Positions 59,801 to 64,000 of a stretch of 64,000 bases of DNA are shown here, piece after piece. The number at the start of each line of letters is the position of its first letter. The first letter of the stretch is position 1. Under the pieces are notes generated by a model, which made no database searches, was not told the origin of the DNA, and was given only the letters and a program-made list of their open reading frames with translations. The DNA is from Trichoplax sp. H2 (lineage: Eukaryota > Placozoa > Uniplacotomia > Trichoplacea). The stretch spans positions 1 through 64,000 of the forward strand of contig NOWV01000285.1 in assembly GCA_003344405.1 (NCBI GenBank), written 5' to 3'. Position numbers and translations under genes: made by a program.

Positions 59801-62800
59801 GGCACCAACTTTGCTATCCTTCAGGGGCAAAGCTGCTGAATGTGTAATGCCGTATGCTAAAGATTCAGATGTGGTTCTAAGTGGAGTAGGCCGTATAGAT
59901 ACTGCGTCTTGCACATAGTATTTACAGTCTTCTAGTATTTTTCTCAGTTTCGAATCGAATTTTCTACAGAGCCTATGATGAATTAGAAATACCCAATAGA
60001 TCTCATACCAATAATTTGTTGTAACATGTGGATATACATATATATTACATGCATATTTACACGTAAAATACCTGTGCACGCTTGGTGTGAAAGCTCTCGA
60101 CTTTAAAGTTAAGCCACCTGTTTCTTCTCTTACACTTTCAGTTTCGAAAGAACTAGCCCATGCATTGGCCGAAGGCATATCATATGAACTTTCTTGCCAG
60201 ATGTACGTTGACATGTCGTGATCACATACCATGCTCTGATCACCATCTAGATCTAATAAGCCTTCCGTAATCATTTCCTCTGCAACGTTGAATGCATTAT
60301 CAAACATACTTTGAGTAATGGTCTATAAAGCAACGAAGATTTACGGAGTTAAAAATCACGCAATTTACAGTAAGTAATACAGGAAGATGAAGATTGTTAC
60401 TACTTTTGCACGTTCAAAAAATAATCCCTTTAAAAATTCGTCCCATATCGATAACTTTCGCCCTAAAACTTCTATGCATATGGAATCCCAGTCTGGATAG
60501 TTATCGTTTCCTTGTAATTCCTTTATATTAATAATAAAAAATCACAAGCTTATATAGTGATATCAGCGAGAATGCCATTATATGTAATAATTAATTTCAC
60601 GAACATCGGTTAGTAGATTCCAAATTGCGTCTCTAATTGCCATTAAACTTTTGATGCTGCTAACATAAGCCAACAGTCTTGAGACTCCATCAACCACAGC
60701 TCGTGTAATCCTGAGTTAAAGAAACGCTCTTTTAATTATTTATTTAAATATTTTATCATAATTTGAACTAACATTGTAACCCATTCTTGGCAACTTTCTC
60801 GAATGTCTTCAACACTTATTAAGGACATAGACGAAAATATCCGTGGTCTTAACTCTAAAAGAAAATTAATACAGTTGGTATGAATGTACGAATAAATAAT
60901 TTTTGAAACGTATATAAGCATTTCTAACGACATTCATCCTTACTTAAGACGGATTGAGGTAAATGCCTTGATATCGTCATCCTATACACTTCATGATCGA
61001 TGAGCACATTTAATACTAAAGCAGGATAAAATTTAATCAATAATGCCATAATCAGTATAATATTAATATCATACGATTTAAAATTAAAAATGACTATGAA
61101 GGAGCAGTAAGATAGAGTAATAATGCCAGAATACTAAATATAAACCTTCAGATGTATTGCATTCATCCTTTGAAGTAATGTCCTTTAATATTGTATACAG
61201 CAAACCAGCTGTTTTTCGACGTAATAATAAGAAGTAATACGAATTATGAAACAATCGATTTTAATGTGCAATGGAAGCAGAGTAAGAATAGGGTCGCACA
61301 ATTTAATATAGCAACTAATCTTAGATAAATGATTTACGCATTTTTAGATAACATACTAGACGCATCTTCGGTTTCCGCTACGTAGAAGATTTTATAGATT
61401 TGGCAAATAGTTAATCGTATAACTGAGACAACATCACGGATTTGCAGTTTGATACTATCAGCTGTAAGGAAGGGGAAAAGCAACGTCAGTTGTAGAATAA
61501 TTAAAATAACAGTATTCACGATTAGCCTACTTACTGTGTTCATCTGAATATAGTAAAGTCTCTAGTAACGTCTACAAATGAATCAGATTGCAAAATAGTG
61601 TTAGTATTTTAGAGCTATAATATCAACTCATTACCAATCCGATCAATATGAACTTACATTTCTGACGATAAGAAAATCTTTAAAAGCCTGTCTAGGAAAT
61701 TTACACTGATCATCTAATAATAATATAGCGCATAAGCATTCTCCAATATCCTGTTCACAATTATATATATACATTGAGATAACATTAATTAATCATTTAT
61801 ATATGACATTTACATCACGTATGATTAATTAGATATTCAAGTATTATAGATAAAAGAACAACCTGTTCAGGTAGATCCACAATTTTTAATCGTTCACGGA
61901 TGTCCTATCAACAAAAAACAAATTTTATTTGATAATAAGAATTATTTTCATTGCCTAGAGATCGTCTTAAACATTAAAAGAAATAGAGCAAAATACCACA
62001 TTGAAATTAACTACAAACAAGTAGCACTCTTTGTTGTTACTCTACCTGCAAAATAGACACAACGTAGTGGCTGATAGTCGACCACTGACGCGGTAAGATA
62101 GGAAAAGAAGCCTATTGAGATCATAGGTCATATACAAAAAGATTAGCTTGCTACGTAACTTGGATCCTCTATTATATGTAAGGAATTCGTCTTTCGAATC
62201 AACCATGTTAATCGATTCTGCATTACTGTACGGGCTTACCAATAAATTTTTAACAGGCGATGAAGTCATACTCTTTTGTAAATTATCAACAATCTGGCGC
62301 GCTAACAGATATAGTAAAGCTGCATCTAAAAATTTCTTTTTGTCCGAGGTACTCCATATCTACATAGTATGAATGATGTAGATCTTATTATAAAAATGGA
62401 TGCATATTTGTGAACATATAAGGAAAAGAGTACGCTGTCCTATAATCGTGATATCAATTATTACGCAATGGGTTTCTATTACCTTTTCTGGTATATCGAC
62501 TAGCAACTTCATCTGTGTTGCGATACTGTAAAAGGTAGATGAATCCTTGCCAATTCTAACATTTCTGTAATTGCAAAAATAGTAAGATGAAAGCATAAGT
62601 GAGTCATAATGGAATAATGCATCTATTAGTGATCAACTTGTAACTTTGGATAAAAAGTGTAACGATTTCTCATTCAATGGTTCTCCAAATATAGTAAAAT
62701 ATGCTTACTCATAGGTATTTTTTCTATCTATCAATATTCACGCTAATTAAGGTTTCTTCTTACCCATTTACGCCTACAGTGTCTCCAGAATTATTGGTAG

Positions 62801-63947
62801 CATTGTAATTAGCTTGTAGAGTGTCAATTTCATAACAGTAATGCTTCATATCATCCAACTTTTTAACAACCTAAAGACATCAAGCAGTCAGTGATGAATC
62901 ATTAGTTGACATATAACATGTTGTGCAATATAAATTACCGTCTAACTTGAGAACAATTGATCGAAGAGGCTAATTATAAATATTTGAGCAATTGTGCTAT
63001 TTATTACGTGCTGTCTTATCTCACCTCAGAAGAAGAGACCTGCATTGCGGCGATAGTATCAGCAGCATCAATTAAATCGCGGTACCTTTCTCTGAAACAG
63101 TTATGTACGTACAATGACATTTATAATCTCTTTTCCATAGGAGTATAATAATATGTGCTGTATAGCAAGTATACGTAGTATAAGACATACCATTAAATAG
63201 AGCCATTTACAATCCTATATTTATAGAATAGTCACAACTACTACTACCTTGCTCTCTAATTTACTCGCCTAGTAGTATCAATAGCATCAACTACCTGTAC
63301 AGCAGTTACAAATCATCTTCCATGAGTGGCATACGATATATCATTAAAGAGAGTCATTTATAATAACACATTTATAGAACAGTCACAACTACCACTACCT
63401 TGCTCTCTAACCTATCGATCTAGCAATATCAATAGCATCAACTACATGCATATGTACAGAATCCTCTTCCATGAGTGGCATATGACATACCATTAAAGAC
63501 AGTCATTTACAATCATACATTTATAGAATAGTCATAACTACCACTACCTCACTCTCTAACCTGCTGATCTAGCAGTATTAATAATATCAACTATATGTAT
63601 AGCAATCAGACATTAACTTTTATGAGTGGCTTGCTTACCCGACCATTTGCCTGAGCTCTTCTTTCTTCCTTTCAATATCACCACTATTCATTCAAACAGA
63701 AGGATTAAATTAGGTGTATTTCATACCGTTAATGGACACACTATACAGTGGTGTGGTATAATGTCAATCTAACATCATTAAAATGTAACCAACTAGAACT
63801 AAGCAGGTAGTACAATCATACCAATTTGCAGATCAATTTCATAACATACCGAATGCTCTTTTCTCGATTACGAATTTGATCAATACTGTTATCTCGAAAT
63901 AATCGGTCAGTATCGGCTTCTGAGGACCAATCCACTATAATATCCAT
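56878..63947 (-). CDS. COG1: conserved oligomeric Golgi complex subunit 1
   Basis: Twenty-eight exons, 1000 aa: 63947-63850, 63683-63639, 63091-63025, 62870-62764, 62525-62483, 62359-62240, 62084-62046, 61904-61863, 61750-61658, 61571-61535, 61461-61357, 61208-61146, 61015-60944, 60854-60773, 60710-60605, 60520-60404, 60322-60072, 59963-59730, 59659-59564, 59328-59218, 59140-59027, 58897-58804, 58725-58648, 58434-58358, 58180-57934, 57855-57724, 57632-57423, 57000-56878. Every junction uses GT-AG and keeps phase. Family matches include IERKKEELRQMVGERYRDLI across exons 2-3, the IPEK...IWS segment (exons 5-6), DIGECLCAILLL (exon 9), AFDKYA (exon 18), LNRAGGH (exon 24), IDPFDLDVFTPY (exon 26) and HNVMPLSELSVRFSLLP (exon 27). 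COG1 scaffolds the lobe A/lobe B vesicle tether on Golgi membranes for retrograde intra-Golgi transport. Human COG1 is about 980 aa, so this is full length. Exon 15 has a non-standard GTTCGT donor; exon 27-28 junction is least constrained by homology. Confidence 0.95.
57103..57124. repeat. (TA)n microsatellite in the last COG1 intron
   Basis: About 22 bp of alternating T and A inside the final, 422-nt intron (57001-57422). Confidence 0.9.
63184..63632. repeat. three tandem copies of a 150-bp unit in COG1 intron 2
   Basis: Units start near 63184, 63335 and 63484, with period 149-151. Each contains ACATACCATTAAA or a variant, ATTTATAGAA.AGTCA, ACTACCACTACCT, ACTCTCTAA or GCTCTCTAA, and ATGAGTGGC at the end. 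They fill most of the 547-nt intron, the longest in the 5' half of the gene. The recently homogenised look suggests a polymorphic minisatellite. Confidence 0.85.
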
Positions 63948-64000
63948 TAAATTAATTCATTTAATCTGTAATATTTCAACGTAGAAATGCTCTCAAAATT
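63948..64000 (-). other. COG1 5' flank, cut by window end
   Basis: The 53 bases upstream of the COG1 ATG. Too short to assign a promoter. Confidence 0.5.

Noticed and set aside
57916-62596. Several separate small open frames that could be listed as individual minus-strand genes
   Set aside because: Each one covers an exon of COG1 extended into flanking intron; phases and GT-AG sites join them into one gene.
62957-63148. Plus-strand 63-codon frame
   Set aside because: Antisense of COG1 exon 3 and its introns.
1-64000. CRISPR array, bacterial operons, rRNA genes, intact transposase or reverse transcriptase
   Set aside because: None found on either strand; direct repeats with regular unique spacers are absent and no catalytic motifs of these enzymes are present.

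Overview
The window is AT-rich (roughly two thirds A+T) animal nuclear DNA. Two ordinary intron-containing genes identify it as metazoan: a MEX3-type RNA-binding protein (two KH domains plus a C-terminal RING) and COG1, subunit 1 of the conserved oligomeric Golgi complex. COG1 could be followed through 28 phase-consistent exons. Short introns, ancestral-style intron density, low GC and little transposon coding sequence would suit an early-branching animal such as a placozoan. That is an inference, not something the sequence proves.

Layout. (1) 1.1-13.6 kb, minus strand: a local cluster of a bacterial-defence-like gene family. It has two intact intronless genes and several decayed fragments. 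The shorter gene (817 aa) fuses an ABC-type (OLD/AAA_15-like) ATPase to a TOPRIM-like nuclease module resembling DUF4435, and adds a C-terminal coiled coil. The longer gene (1484 aa) carries the same ATPase-TOPRIM body behind four tandem Ulp1/SENP-like (C48) cysteine-peptidase domains. ATPase plus DUF4435 is the composition of the bacterial anti-phage system PARIS (AriA + AriB) and is close to OLD/Gabija nucleases. This is the most interesting part of the window. (2) 13.6-34.3 kb: no supportable gene, only decayed repeats, microsatellites and a foldback. (3) 34.3-38.2 kb, minus strand: MEX3, two coding exons around a 2.3 kb intron. Dense TACAG/CTGTA pentamer clusters fill that intron and the 39.7-41.9 kb upstream flank, including a perfect 27-bp-arm inverted repeat. 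(4) 41.9-56.9 kb: another gene-poor stretch. It contains a 20-N gap flanked by two near-identical segments that look like two haplotypes placed in tandem. (5) 56.9-63.9 kb, minus strand: COG1, complete, predicted 1000 aa.

How the genes relate. MEX3 and COG1 are unrelated housekeeping or regulatory genes. The ATPase-TOPRIM cluster looks like a lineage-specific family that duplicates and decays locally, as immune genes often do. Its members lack introns while COG1, 45 kb away, has 27, which suggests horizontal acquisition or retroposition. Exons were joined by hand using GT-AG sites, reading phase and remembered family similarity. No alignments or searches were run.
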